In this document: positions 10,313 through 19,419 of the stretch, one piece after another | Layout of the letters: the number at the start of each line of letters is the position of its first letter | Position numbering within the stretch: position 1 is the stretch's first letter | Source of the DNA: Desulfoplanes formicivorans | Lineage (GTDB): Bacteria; Desulfobacterota; Desulfovibrionia; Desulfovibrionales; Desulfomicrobiaceae | Assembly (NCBI RefSeq): GCF_001748225.1 | Contig: NZ_BDFE01000008.1 | Coordinates: 206,244-270,243 of the forward strand | Direction of reading: 5' to 3' | Length of the DNA: 64,000 bases | The notes under the pieces: model-generated | The model's input: only the letters and a program-made list of their open reading frames with translations | What the model was told of the DNA's origin: nothing | Database searches by the model: none | Position numbers and translations under genes: made by a program

Positions 10313-11016
10313 TGCCAACCATGCCGTGGTCACCACTTCTTGATCGATATGCCAGGAACCGGACATCTCTGGAGGCCGTTGACCAGGAGCGGTTGCGCCA
10401 GTCCCATGTCCTTGTGGCTGGAGCCGGAGGTCTGGGCGGATATGTTGTAGAGCTGCTGGCACGGATCGGTGTCGGACGACTGACCATTGTGGACGGTGAC
10501 CGGTTCGAACCGTCCAATCTCAACCGGCAGTTGCTGTGTCTGGAGGATAATCTCGGATCCCCCAAGGCCGAGGCGGCCAAGGCGCGAGTGGCGCGGATCG
10601 ACAAGAGTGTTGTCTGCGATATTGTGCCCGCATTTCTGGACATCAAGGGGTTTGCCCAGCGCATGGCCGGTGTGTCCATGGTTGTTGATGCCCTGGGTGG
10701 GATATCTGCTCACAGAAACGTGTGTACCGCGTGCAAGGAGCAGGATATTCCGCTGGCCACGGGAGCTGTGGCCGGATGGACGGGGTTGGCGGCCACGGTC
10801 CTGCCCGGAGGACCAGATCCGGATGTCCTGTGGCAGGCAGACGATGCCAGGGATGCTGAACGTACCTTGGGCAGCCTGGCTCCTGCGGCCGCGTGCATCG
10901 CTTCAGTTCAATGCGCCGAAACCGTGGCCTGGTTGACGGGAAAAGAGCCTTTTCTGGCGGGCAAGATGATCATTGTTGATCTGCGCAATGGCCTGTTTGA
11001 GCGGCTGGATTTGTGA
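10309..11016 (+). CDS. ThiF/MoeB/HesA family adenylyltransferase (E1-like)
   Basis: A 235-aa E1-like enzyme that would adenylate the Gly-Gly end of the adjacent MoaD-like protein. It has the Rossmann ATP site VLVAGAGGLGG (residues ~34-44), IVDGDRFEPSNLNRQ with the conserved Asp, Asn and Arg, and Asp-containing VVDALGG. Only one CxxC pair is visible (VCTAC, near residue 142), so the four-Cys zinc site of E. coli MoeB appears incomplete. No rhodanese domain. It starts at 10309 overlapping the MoaD-like stop. With the two upstream genes it forms an oxidoreductase-plus-cofactor cassette. Confidence 0.88.
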   Translation: MMPTMPWSPLLDRYARNRTSLEAVDQERLRQSHVLVAGAGGLGGYVVELLARIGVGRLTIVDGDRFEPSNLNRQLLCLEDNLGSPKAEAAKARVARIDKSVVCDIVPAFLDIKGFAQRMAGVSMVVDALGGISAHRNVCTACKEQDIPLATGAVAGWTGLAATVLPGGPDPDVLWQADDARDAERTLGSLAPAAACIASVQCAETVAWLTGKEPFLAGKMIIVDLRNGLFERLDL

Positions 11017-11129
11017 TGAGGCCACAGGGGTGGCAGCATCCAATCGCTGGGTTCGCCATGGCAGTCCTGTTTGCAAGGATGGCAAAACAAGGCCTGCCAA
11101 ACCATCTTTGATGGGTGTTTGGCTTGACG

Positions 11130-11169
11130 CAAAGAAGGAGTTTTCCGAATTCGGGAAACTCCTTCTTTG
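11130..11169. terminator. 40-bp palindromic bidirectional terminator
   Basis: CAAAGAAGGAGTTT (11130-11143) pairs perfectly with AAACTCCTTCTTTG (11156-11169); the centre continues through a GAATTC core with a single G-T pair, making an almost loop-free palindrome. It lies between the convergent ThiF-like (+) and AIM24-family (-) genes. Confidence 0.8.
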
Positions 11170-11189
11170 TATTGGGACGTGACCATGGA

Positions 11190-11978
11190 TCAGTCGTTAT
11201 CTCCGTCAAACAATCCGCCCAGAACGGAACCTTCGCCTTTGCGCTTGCCTCCGGCCCTGGGGGCCTGGGCAATGATGCGGTCGGCCAGGCGGGAAAAGGG
11301 CAGGCTTTGCAGGTAGACGGTTCCTGTTCCCTGAAGGGTTGCCAGAAACAGTCCTTCACCTCCGAAGAACATGGATTTCAGGGATCCGGCCCGCTGGATG
11401 TCATAGGTTATTCCCTGGGTGAAGGCCACCAGACAGCCGGTGTCCACCCGCAGGGTTGTTCCATGGAGTTCCTTTTTGACCACGGTGCCACCGGCATGCA
11501 CAAAGGCCATGCCGTCTCCCTGCAATTTCTGAAGAATAAATCCCTCCCCGCCGAAAAAACCGGCGCCAAGACGTTTATTAAAGGCAATGTCGATTCTGGT
11601 CCCCAGAGCCGCGCACAAAAAAGCATCCTTTTGGCAGAAGAGTTCACCCCCCTGAAGCGTGGCCAGATCAATGGGCAGAACGTGGCCGGGATAGGGGGCA
11701 GCAAAGGCGACATGGTTTTTGCCGGATCCCTGATTGGTGAAATGGGTCATGAATACGGACTCGCCGGTGATGGCGCGCTTGCCCGCACCAAGGATCTTGC
11801 CCAGCAAACCGCCTTCAGCTTCTGATCCATCTCCCATTCTGGCTTCAAAGGCGATATCCTCGTCCATCCAGTTCATGGCACCGGCCTCGGCAATGACCGT
11901 TTCCCCGGGATCAAGTTCCACCTCCACAATCTGCATGTCGTGTCCGATGATCTCATAATCCAGTTCATGGCTTTTCAT
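11190..11978 (-). CDS. AIM24 / TIGR00266 family protein
   Basis: A 262-aa protein of the TIGR00266 (DUF124/AIM24) family of unknown biochemical role. Features visible are the family N-terminus [25 protein letters not shown] near residue 35, a Gly-rich pair of repeats ([15 protein letters not shown] and [14 protein letters not shown]) and a charged C-terminal tail. Start is the ATG at 11978 with AGGAG 7 nt upstream; the frame is open to 12122 but the extension is not conserved-looking. Appears monocistronic. I do not assign a function. Confidence 0.85.
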   Translation of the reverse strand: MKSHELDYEIIGHDMQIVEVELDPGETVIAEAGAMNWMDEDIAFEARMGDGSEAEGGLLGKILGAGKRAITGESVFMTHFTNQGSGKNHVAFAAPYPGHVLPIDLATLQGGELFCQKDAFLCAALGTRIDIAFNKRLGAGFFGGEGFILQKLQGDGMAFVHAGGTVVKKELHGTTLRVDTGCLVAFTQGITYDIQRAGSLKSMFFGGEGLFLATLQGTGTVYLQSLPFSRLADRIIAQAPRAGGKRKGEGSVLGGLFDGDND

Positions 11979-12190
11979 GTGCCGTCTCCTGTGGGTTTGC
12001 GTAAGGTCATGTATGAGCCGGTGGGCTTTGGGATGGCGTCCACAATCGGGGCCATTTGGCGGGCATGCCCGGGCGGGTCGTTGTTGGAGTTTTCTGTTTG
12101 CATCGACGCCATGCCATCCCATCCTGCAGGGGGGCTACCCTGTATTCCTGTAGGACAAAAGGACCTGTCGGGCAACTGCATGTCAGGCAG

Positions 12191-13588
12191 CTACAGGGAA
12201 AAGGATTCGGTGATGATTTGCTTGGGCGTAAATTTCAGGGCGGCGAGGGAGCGAAGCGTGGATCGGGTCATGCCTGGTGGCCCGCAGACAAAGACCAGGG
12301 CATCGGTCCATTCTTCCAGCAGGGAGCGCAATCGCTGGGTATTCATACGACAGGTGCACCCCTGGTAGCTGGCATCTCTGGTTATGAAATAATGAAGCTG
12401 CAGCCCTTTGATGGATTTGCAAAAGGTGGCGAGGTCTTGGGCCACCAAAAGATCCCGTCCGGTTTTGACGCTCCATGCGAGCAGTATGGAAGGAGGGTTT
12501 GGGTCCTGGGACAAGGTTTCGAGCATGGCCAAAAACGGGGTGATGCCGATGCCACCAGCGATGAAGACCATGGGTTTTCGCGGGGTGACCCGATTGTGGA
12601 AAAAGGGGGAAAAGACGCCAAAGGGACCATCCACAAGAACACTGGTTCCTGGCCGAAGTTGGGACAATCGTGCCGTGAAATCACCACATTGCCTGATTAC
12701 AAACCGCATGTGCCCCGGAGAGGACGGCCCCGAGGCAATGGTGAAGGGATGGGCTTCACGGGGAATATGGGGGTCAAGAAAGGTCAAAAAGGCGAATTGT
12801 CCGGCATGGTATGACCAGGGGTCCGATGTTCCGGAAGCAATGTGCAGGTCAACAACATCGGGGCAGGGGTGGCTGACGGATTGGATGGTCCACACCTGTT
12901 TATGGGTCAGAAGTGGTCGAAGGATCATGCTCCATACAAGGGTGCCCAGGATGATTCCCTGGATGGTGAGCATGAACAAACGAGCCGGCCAGGAACCAAG
13001 CCCATAGCCTACCGTGACTATGTGCAGGAAGATCACGACCGTGGCAATGATCATGACCGGGCCGTGAAGAGTGGACCACAGGTGGTAGGGGATGGCCAGA
13101 GCCTTTCTGAAAAAGGCGACACCGGCACCGCAGGCAAGCATAATGACTGCAACCGCTCCGACAAGTTTGGGGAGGCCGGTGGTTGTGAAGATGCTTGCGG
13201 TGAAGGAACCGGAAGCCATGATGAGCAGGGGATGACCCATTGCCAATGCCACAATGATTCCGGCCAGAATCCGATGGGCGCGTAACAGTCCGTGAAGGCC
13301 GAAAAGCGAGCAGAGCACGGGAATGCGGGCTGCGAGTATGATCTGGGTGGTGATCAGAACCACCACAAGGATGCCCAGCATCCTGGCTGCGCTGACCATT
13401 TTCCAGGAAAAATCACTGGGAAAGGCACGTGCCTGCCAGGGAAAATATCCCAGCACCGCATGGATGCCTGCCAGGCTGATGCCAGCAATGAGCATGACAA
13501 GCAAAAGCAGAGCCGGACGGCGGTAGGCAAACAGATCCACGACATAATGCCCTTTGCGGGAGCGTGATGGGTGGTCTTGCGGGCGCAT
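12191..13588 (-). CDS. Ferric-reductase-like membrane flavoprotein (FNR-type FAD/NAD domains)
   Basis: A 465-aa integral membrane oxidoreductase. Residues ~20-235 hold six to seven hydrophobic segments with His residues at helix positions (LRAHR, MGHPLL, YHLWSTLHGP, FLHIV) that resemble the haem-ligating helices of ferric reductase/NOX domains. Residues ~245-465 form a ferredoxin-reductase module with the FAD motif HPFTIASGP (R-x-Y-S/T type, here without the Tyr), the NAD(P) motif VFIAGGIGITPFLAML and VFVCGPPGM. It would move electrons between NAD(P)H/FAD in the cytoplasm and haem in the membrane. The ATG at 13588 overlaps the stop of the upstream cytochrome gene (TAATG), so the two are coupled. 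Confidence 0.85.
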   Translation of the reverse strand: MRPQDHPSRSRKGHYVVDLFAYRRPALLLLVMLIAGISLAGIHAVLGYFPWQARAFPSDFSWKMVSAARMLGILVVVLITTQIILAARIPVLCSLFGLHGLLRAHRILAGIIVALAMGHPLLIMASGSFTASIFTTTGLPKLVGAVAVIMLACGAGVAFFRKALAIPYHLWSTLHGPVMIIATVVIFLHIVTVGYGLGSWPARLFMLTIQGIILGTLVWSMILRPLLTHKQVWTIQSVSHPCPDVVDLHIASGTSDPWSYHAGQFAFLTFLDPHIPREAHPFTIASGPSSPGHMRFVIRQCGDFTARLSQLRPGTSVLVDGPFGVFSPFFHNRVTPRKPMVFIAGGIGITPFLAMLETLSQDPNPPSILLAWSVKTGRDLLVAQDLATFCKSIKGLQLHYFITRDASYQGCTCRMNTQRLRSLLEEWTDALVFVCGPPGMTRSTLRSLAALKFTPKQIITESFSL

Positions 13589-13905
13589 TACCGGCAGAAA
13601 TCAGCCTTCAGGGCCGTGGTGGTAGCCAGAAACTCTGCCAGGGCAATGTTTTGCTGCGTACTCAAACCAGAATCCTTGGCCTGCATCCTGTTCAGAGTGG
13701 ATTGCCACTCCTGTGTGTTGCTGCCGAGTTTGGCACATACCCGTTTCAGGGAGTGACATCGGGTACACGAGGTGGTGACCATTGTGCCCTGATCCATGGC
13801 GACCTGATTCATGGCCGGGGGGGCAGCCAGGAGAAGCGCCCCGGGCAATAGAAACGCGAGGATCATGGCCAGGGCCGTTTTGAGGAGAGCATTCTTCCTG
13901 ATCAT
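13588..13905 (-). CDS. Periplasmic monohaem cytochrome c-like protein
   Basis: A 105-aa precursor: signal peptide at residues ~1-28 (KTALAMILAFLLPGALLLAA), then one c-type haem site CTRCH near residue 47. Met residues at ~30-42 and ~74 could supply the distal ligand. Two further Cys (CAKLG and the C-terminal FCR) are not part of a haem motif. AAGGAG lies 7 nt before the ATG. Translation is coupled to the downstream ferric-reductase-like flavoprotein, so it is the likely periplasmic electron donor or acceptor of that enzyme. Confidence 0.85.
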   Translation of the reverse strand: MIRKNALLKTALAMILAFLLPGALLLAAPPAMNQVAMDQGTMVTTSCTRCHSLKRVCAKLGSNTQEWQSTLNRMQAKDSGLSTQQNIALAEFLATTTALKADFCR

Positions 13906-14517
13906 AGGTTGTCTCCTTGAGGGAAGTGGGCTTGGGAATACCTGTCTGAATAGGGTCGACCCTACACGAGGAATGTCCTCGGAACAAGTGTAATGAGGAA
14001 AACCCCAGGGCGTTTTGGGGGGGCGGAGGTATTCCTGCAGTTTGCAAGACTGTGATACAAACGTCGTGGCGTCAAAAATGTCGCTGTTAGAGAGGGGTTT
14101 TCAAGGGGTGATCAGGGATAAACGGTCTTTTATATATTTGTTGAATATCTTTGTCTTGATCGTATTCAAAAAAGTATTGGTAGTGATATTATCTGAAACA
14201 TTATAACAGATATGAGCTTATTGAAAATTTTTTTATAATGTATATTTATCAAAAAATGCGATTTTTTTTTAATGTTACAATATTTTTGAAATAAGCAAGT
14301 TAATCAAAAAATGCATTTCATTGTCAGATTTATTGTTAATCAATAGAAAAAATGCGCATTTGACATTGAAATTATTTATGTTATTTTCTCTTGATAATCG
14401 AAAAGGGAAGTATTTTTTATCATGAAAAACATGGAGCATATACGATTACCAAAGATGGGTATTCTTTTTTGTATTGTTTTATGATTTTTTTATTTTTCAA
14501 TAAGTTAGAAGGTGATG
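13906..14517. other. 612-bp AT-rich intergenic region upstream of proV
   Basis: Non-coding between divergent genes; 14100-14500 is conspicuously AT-rich with many T-runs. TTGACA (14360-14365), 16 bp, TATTTT (14382-14387) is a possible proV promoter. A 63-codon frame at 14015-14206 has no ribosome site or recognisable content and is not called. AT-rich curved DNA upstream of an osmolyte transporter would suit osmotic control, but that is inference. Confidence 0.5.
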
Positions 14518-15711
14518 ATGCCAAAAATACGTGTTGAAAATCTTACCAAGATTTTCGGGTCCAATCCAGGCAGGGCCTTGGAACTTTTGCACAAAGGCAA
14601 ATCCAAGGATGACATTTTCAAAAAGACCCGCCAAAGCGTGGGCATTGCCGATGTATCCTTTGACGTGGAAGAGGGAGAAATCCTGGTGGTCATGGGGCTT
14701 TCCGGAAGCGGCAAGTCAACCCTGGTGCGGTGTATCAACCGGCTGATCGAGCCCACGGCAGGGAAGGTGATTCTTGACGGTCAAAATCTGGGTGACTTGT
14801 CTGACAAGGAGCTTTGTGAGGTCCGGCTGAAAAAACTGGGCATGGTCTTTCAGCATTTTGCCCTGTTCCCCCACCGTGATGTCCTGAACAATGCCGCGTA
14901 CGGCCTTGAAATTCAGGGGGTCCCGGCTGGTATCAGAAAGGAAAAGGCCATGGCCAGTCTTCAGCGGGTCGGTCTCGAGGGCTGGGAGAACGCCTATCCC
15001 CAGCAGTTGTCCGGCGGGATGCAACAGCGTGTGGGCCTGGCCCGTGCCTTGGCTCTTGACCCGGATATCCTGCTCATGGACGAGGCCTTTAGTGCCCTTG
15101 ATCCTCTGATCCGTCGGGATATGCAGGACGAGCTCATCGCCCTGCAGGATGAGATGCAAAAGACCATCGTGTTCATCAGCCATGATCTGGACGAGGCATT
15201 GAAGCTCGGCGACCGGATCGTGCTCATGAAGGACGGCAGGGTTGTGCAGATAGGCTCGCCCGAGGATATCCTGACCAACCCCGCCAACGAGTATGTGGAA
15301 CGGTTTGTCGAGGATGTGGATATTTCCAAGGTGCTCACGGCTGAATCGGTGATGAAGAAATCCGAGGCCGTGGCCCATCTCAAGGCCGATGGTCCCCATG
15401 CGGCCCTGCGCAAGATGAAGTCCAACGCCATTTCTTCCCTTTTTGTCGTGGACCGGGAACGGCGATTGATCGGGGTTGTTTCTGCCGAGGACACGGCCGA
15501 GCTTGTGAAGCAGGGCAGCAAAGATCTCACACCCATCATCAACAGGGACATAACCACCGTGGAACTGGATACGCCAGCCATCGACCTCTTTGAGCTGCTT
15601 AAGGATATTCCGTATCCTCTGGCTGTTGTGGATGACAGGCAAAGGCTCAAGGGCGTGATTATCAGAGGACTTCTTTTGGCCGCCATTGCCGAACGAGGAG
15701 GTCAGGCGTGA
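14518..15711 (+). CDS. proV: Glycine betaine/proline ABC transporter ATPase
   Basis: A 397-aa ATPase of the ProV/OpuAA family driving osmoprotectant uptake. Walker A GLSGSGKSTL near residue 62, signature LSGGMQQRVGLARAL near residue 166, Walker B ILLMDEAFSALDPLIR near residue 185, H-loop FISHDLDEA. The C-terminal ~120 residues are a CBS-domain pair (VMKKSEAVAHLKADG ... LIGVVSAEDTAELV), the ionic-strength sensor in OpuA. Start chosen as the ATG at 14518, 5 nt after AGAAGG; two start codons lie immediately upstream. First gene of proVWX, overlapping proW by 1 nt. Confidence 0.95.
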   Translation: MPKIRVENLTKIFGSNPGRALELLHKGKSKDDIFKKTRQSVGIADVSFDVEEGEILVVMGLSGSGKSTLVRCINRLIEPTAGKVILDGQNLGDLSDKELCEVRLKKLGMVFQHFALFPHRDVLNNAAYGLEIQGVPAGIRKEKAMASLQRVGLEGWENAYPQQLSGGMQQRVGLARALALDPDILLMDEAFSALDPLIRRDMQDELIALQDEMQKTIVFISHDLDEALKLGDRIVLMKDGRVVQIGSPEDILTNPANEYVERFVEDVDISKVLTAESVMKKSEAVAHLKADGPHAALRKMKSNAISSLFVVDRERRLIGVVSAEDTAELVKQGSKDLTPIINRDITTVELDTPAIDLFELLKDIPYPLAVVDDRQRLKGVIIRGLLLAAIAERGGQA

Positions 15712-16553
15712 TGCATATACCGCGCATACCCCTGGGAGACGGGATCGAATCCATACTGGATTTTCTGGTCGAGCATTTTTCTTTTGCCACCAAATCCTTT
15801 TCCGTGGTCACGGAAAAGGGGCTTTCCTGGCTTGAAAGCGGCATGAAATTTTTGCCCCCCTGGCTGTTCATTGTGCTGGTCGCCGGCCTGGTCTGGTACC
15901 TGAGCAAGCGCAACAGGGGATTGACCATCTTTACCATTGCCGGATTGCTGCTCATCTGGAATCTCGGTCTGTGGTCAGCAACCGTGAGTACCATCGCCCT
16001 GGTGGTTGTGGCCACGTGCATCGCCATTCTCATTGGCGTGCCCCTTGGCATTGGTGCGGCTTTGAGCCATGTCATGTACCGGATCACCATGCCCATCCTT
16101 GATTTCATGCAAACCATGCCCGCTTTTGTCTATCTGATTCCGGCCATCCCTTTTTTCGGCTTGGGCAAGGTATCGGCCATTTTTTCCACGGTCATTTTTT
16201 CCATGCCACCTGCCATTCGTTTGACCTGTCTGGGCATCAAGCAGGTCCCCATGGAGCTGAACGAATGCGCCGAGGCCTTTGGATCAAGCCGGTGGCAAAA
16301 ACTGGTCAAGCTGCAGCTGCCCTTGGCCACCCCAACGATCATGGCCGGGATCAACCAGACGGTCATGCTTGCCCTGTCCATGGTGGTCATTGCTTCCATG
16401 ATCGGGGCCAAGGGCCTTGGTGGCGAGGTGTGGAAGGCCATCCAACGCTTGCAGCCCGGGCGGGGATTTGAGGCCGGTTTGGGTATCGTCATCGTGGCCA
16501 TTATCCTTGATCGGGTCCTCCAGAAAATCGGGGGCTCGTCCACTTCCTCGTGA
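15711..16553 (+). CDS. proW: Glycine betaine/proline ABC transporter permease
   Basis: A 280-aa inner-membrane permease with about six to seven hydrophobic segments. The BPD_transp_1 domain and its cytoplasmic EAA loop are visible (ECAEAFGSSRWQKLVKLQLPLATP, near residue 187, split here for brevity as E-A-x3-G with LP). The ATG at 15711 lies in the proV stop (TGATG) with GAGGAGGT 8 nt upstream. Works with ProV and the periplasmic ProX encoded 159 nt downstream. Confidence 0.95.
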   Translation: MHIPRIPLGDGIESILDFLVEHFSFATKSFSVVTEKGLSWLESGMKFLPPWLFIVLVAGLVWYLSKRNRGLTIFTIAGLLLIWNLGLWSATVSTIALVVVATCIAILIGVPLGIGAALSHVMYRITMPILDFMQTMPAFVYLIPAIPFFGLGKVSAIFSTVIFSMPPAIRLTCLGIKQVPMELNECAEAFGSSRWQKLVKLQLPLATPTIMAGINQTVMLALSMVVIASMIGAKGLGGEVWKAIQRLQPGRGFEAGLGIVIVAIILDRVLQKIGGSSTSS

Positions 16554-16712
16554 GGTGTTTGCAAGGATCGTTTCGGTCCATTGAGACGATGGTTCATGCC
16601 TGAAAACCGAAAATCGGTCTGGCTCTGATATGGTGCAGATCTTTATCCCTGTTTTCGCATCAACGTTCCCGTACCCCTTTGGTTTCGGGGACCGTAACAA
16701 CTGGAGGCAATA

Positions 16713-17570
16713 ATGAGAGGACGTACGCTATGGGTGATTTGTCTGATGACGCTGTTTGTGAGCGTTTCCCTGGGAACCGCTTTTGCCGGAAGCAAAGGCA
16801 AGGTCCGTTTGGCCTATGTTGAGTGGGATTGTGCCACGGCCACGACCAATGTGGCTCGTGCCGTGCTGGAGGAAAGACTGGGCTATGACGTGGAGACCCT
16901 GCCGGTTGCTGCCGCAGCCATGTGGGCGGCAACAGCCAGTGGTGACGTGGACGGCATGCTGGCCGGGTGGCTGCCCGTGACCCATGCGAGCTATTTCAAA
17001 CGGTTCAAGAAGGATGTCGAGGATCTTGGGCCTCTTGTTACCGGTGCCAAGATCGGGCTGGTCGTGCCCACCTATGTGACCATCAATTCCATTGCCGAAC
17101 TGGGAGCCCATGCTGACGCATTTTCCGGGCGAATCATTGGCATTGATCCTGGTGCCGGCATCATGGCCAAGACCGAAGACGCCATTGACGCGTATGACAT
17201 CCGGGGTATGGAGCTCATGGAGGGAAGCGGTGCCACCATGACCGCGGCCCTGGCTGACGCCATCAAGCACAAGAAGTGGGTCGTTGTCACCGGCTGGGCT
17301 CCTCATTGGAAGTTCGGTCGGTGGGATCTCAAGTTTCTCGAGGATCCCCAGGGTATTTTTGGTGCATCCGAAGACATTCACACCATCGTTCGCAAGGGAC
17401 TGCATAAGGATAAACCCGAGGTGTACCGCTTTCTGGACAATTTTAAGTGGACCAGAAAGCAGATGGAAACGGTCATGGCATGGGACCAGGAGCCGGGTGC
17501 TGACCGTTATGCAAATGCCAAACGTTTCGTGAAGGAGAATCCCGATCTGGTTGATTCTTGGTTGCAATAG
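16713..17570 (+). CDS. proX: Glycine betaine/proline periplasmic binding protein
   Basis: A 285-aa precursor. Signal peptide at residues ~1-25 ending TAFA-G, then an OpuAC-type substrate-binding domain. Trp residues typical of the quaternary-ammonium box are present: VEWDCATATTN, AAAMWAATASGDVDGML, and VVTGWAPHWKFG near residue 195. GGAGG lies 5 nt before the ATG. The mature protein delivers betaine or related solutes to ProW. A strong terminator follows the gene, ending the proVWX unit. Confidence 0.94.
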   Translation: MRGRTLWVICLMTLFVSVSLGTAFAGSKGKVRLAYVEWDCATATTNVARAVLEERLGYDVETLPVAAAAMWAATASGDVDGMLAGWLPVTHASYFKRFKKDVEDLGPLVTGAKIGLVVPTYVTINSIAELGAHADAFSGRIIGIDPGAGIMAKTEDAIDAYDIRGMELMEGSGATMTAALADAIKHKKWVVVTGWAPHWKFGRWDLKFLEDPQGIFGASEDIHTIVRKGLHKDKPEVYRFLDNFKWTRKQMETVMAWDQEPGADRYANAKRFVKENPDLVDSWLQ

Positions 17571-17603
17571 TGACAAGCGATCCGGGCGTATCTCGGAAAA
17601 AGC

Positions 17604-17645
17604 AAAAACCCCCTGCGAAGATTCACTTCGCAGGGGGTTTTTTTA
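17604..17645. terminator. Terminator after proX
   Basis: AAAAACCCCCTGCGAAG, loop ATTCA, CTTCGCAGGGGGTTTTT followed by more Ts: 17 perfect pairs. Because A-runs flank the other side it can also serve the convergent flaG gene. Confidence 0.93.
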
Positions 17646-17660
17646 TGAGGGACATGACGA

Positions 17661-18050
17661 TTACGTGTTTTTGTCAACGAAGATCCCGACAGATTCCCTG
17701 ATGGATGCCGCCATATGGAGGATTTCGTCTGTGGGAATTTTTTTGATGACTTTATTGGTGCTGGGATCAATAACTTCCACCTGAATGATATCAGTCTCCT
17801 TGTCCACTTTGAATATCAAGCTAACGCCCATGGCCTTCCAGAATTGTTCAAGGGCGTTACTCACTTTGTCGATTTCTGTTTCTTGAACATTACGGGAGGG
17901 AAAGGATTGTCCCTCGTGGGGCGCATCACCCGAGTCAACGGCATGTTCCTGCTGCAAAGGGGCTGCAGGATATTCCGTTGGCGCCGGAGGAGTGACAGCC
18001 TCAGGACCATCAAATTCCGATTCTTGGGGGTCAAGGGGTTCCAGTCGCAT
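17661..18050 (-). CDS. flaG: FlaG family flagellar protein
   Basis: A 129-aa protein. The first ~60 residues are Pro/Glu-rich and low in complexity; residues ~62-129 are a FlaG domain (SLIFKVDKETDIIQVEVID ... KVIKKIPTDEILHMAASI). FlaG proteins influence flagellar filament length or stability; the exact role here is inferred from the neighbouring flagellin. Start is the ATG at 18050, with a strong AGGAGGAG 7 nt upstream; the frame is open to 18119 but that start has no ribosome site. Divergent from the flagellin gene. Confidence 0.85.
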   Translation of the reverse strand: MRLEPLDPQESEFDGPEAVTPPAPTEYPAAPLQQEHAVDSGDAPHEGQSFPSRNVQETEIDKVSNALEQFWKAMGVSLIFKVDKETDIIQVEVIDPSTNKVIKKIPTDEILHMAASIRESVGIFVDKNT

Positions 18051-18380
18051 GGGGGGACTCCTCCTCGATGGCGTCTCATGGCTCACGATCAATCCCTTCT
18101 GAACCTTCTGAATAATCAATCGTCCAAAAAAAGGATTTCTTTAATGGCTTGTGCCAGCAAGCAGTTAGTTGTTGGATAATTGCAATATCGACTTATGCGA
18201 AAATTTTGACATTACCGGTTTTTTCAATGGGCTGTAAAATTGACGATTGTCTGGTTGGTTGGGGAAAAAAATGCCGCCAGCTTCCTGTAAGCTACTTGAA
18301 TTAAAATGTTATTTGTTGATGGCATCTAGGTTGCTTGGTAGGACGAAAATGTACACAAGCCTATCAAGGAGGTTTTTCGT
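18051..18380. other. Divergent promoter region of flaG and flagellin
   Basis: A 330-bp non-coding region. It contains the sigma-54 promoter at 18320-18335 facing the flagellin gene. I see no convincing promoter for flaG and no other gene. Confidence 0.55.
18320..18335 (+). promoter_or_regulatory. Sigma-54 promoter of the flagellin gene
   Basis: TGGCATC-TAGG-TTGCT: invariant GG (18321-18322) and GC (18333-18334) are exactly 10 bp apart, close to the TGGCACG-N4-TTGCW consensus. Transcription would start near 18346, giving a ~35-nt leader that includes AGGAGG before the ATG at 18381. Confidence 0.82.
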
Positions 18381-19274
18381 ATGTCTTTGGTCATCAATCA
18401 CAATCTTATGTCAATGAATGCTGCCAGGAATCTGAACGAGTCGTATAACAGCCTGTCAACATCTACCAACAGACTTTCTTCGGGATTGCGTATCAATAGC
18501 GCTGCCGATGATGCAGCCGGTCTGGCTATTCGCGAGCTGATGCGTTCGGACATTTCGACCATCAATCAGGGGACCAGAAATGCCAACGATGCCATTTCCC
18601 TGATTCAGACGGCAGATGGAGCCCTCGGGGTGATCGATGAGAAGTTGATCCGGATGAAAGAGCTTGCCGAACAGGCAGCCACAGGCACATATACTTCGGC
18701 CCAGCGTCTGATCATTGATTCCGAATATCAGGCCATGGCCTCGGAAATTTCCCGTATTGCCAATGCCACGGATTTCAACGGGATTTATCTTTTGAACGGT
18801 AACCTCTCGGGGGAGCAGCATGATGGCCAGGGTCTCAATGCAACGGGTGCGTTGCGCATTCATTTTGGCACGGGGAATGACAGCAAGGAAGATTATTATG
18901 ATATCCAAATCGGAGAGGCAACCGCTTCGGCATTGGGCTTGGGTCTGAATGCCGGGCCTTCGGCCCGTGGAAAATCCATTTCCACCCAGTCTCTGGCTCA
19001 GAATGCCCTGGACGCCCTCAATGAAGCCATCATATCCAAGGACAATATCCGGGCCAATCTCGGAGCCCTGCAGAATCGCCTCGAAGCCACCGTGTCCAAC
19101 CTGAACATTCAGGCGGAAAATCTCCAGGCTGCTGAATCTCGTGTTTCCGACGTGGACGTTGCCACGGAAATGACGGAGTTTACCCGGCAGCAGATCAAGA
19201 CCCAGTCGGCTGTCGCCATGCTGGCCCAGGCCAATTCCCTCCCGGAGATGGCCATGCAGCTCATCCAGGGATAA
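18381..19274 (+). CDS. fliC: Flagellin
   Basis: A 297-aa filament subunit, near the short end for flagellins. The N-terminal D0/D1 helix region (SLVINHNLMSMNAARNL ... SSGLRINSAADDAAGLAI) and C-terminal one (SRVSDVDVATEMTEFTRQQI ... AMQLIQG, in the last ~50 residues) are well conserved; the variable surface domain between ~140 and ~205 is short. Exported by the flagellar type III apparatus. AGGAGG precedes the ATG and a sigma-54 promoter lies upstream. Divergent from flaG; no other flagellar genes are in the window. Confidence 0.96.
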   Translation: MSLVINHNLMSMNAARNLNESYNSLSTSTNRLSSGLRINSAADDAAGLAIRELMRSDISTINQGTRNANDAISLIQTADGALGVIDEKLIRMKELAEQAATGTYTSAQRLIIDSEYQAMASEISRIANATDFNGIYLLNGNLSGEQHDGQGLNATGALRIHFGTGNDSKEDYYDIQIGEATASALGLGLNAGPSARGKSISTQSLAQNALDALNEAIISKDNIRANLGALQNRLEATVSNLNIQAENLQAAESRVSDVDVATEMTEFTRQQIKTQSAVAMLAQANSLPEMAMQLIQG

Positions 19275-19279
19275 TAATC

Positions 19280-19366
19280 ACGCCTGTATCAGGCGTTCTG
19301 GCTTTTCGTGTGGTGATGACCAAGGTGTTCTTCCGGGGAGATCCCGCTCCGGAAGAACATTTTTTT
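19280..19366. terminator. Hairpins between flagellin and rnc
   Basis: Two hairpins in tandem. ACGCCTG-TAT-CAGGCGT (19280-19296) follows the flagellin stop but has a poor T-run. TGTTCTTCCGG (19326-19336) and CCGGAAGAACA (19349-19359) pair perfectly and are followed by seven Ts, a good terminator for the flagellin mRNA. Confidence 0.8.
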
Positions 19367-19419
19367 GCGTTGTTTTTGGACGCGTTGCTGGCACCCCGTT
19401 TTGCTGGGATCCTATCGTT

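Noticed and set aside
14015..14206. A 63-codon plus-strand frame in the AT-rich gap before proV
   Set aside because: No ribosome site, no recognisable content, composition like the surrounding non-coding DNA.
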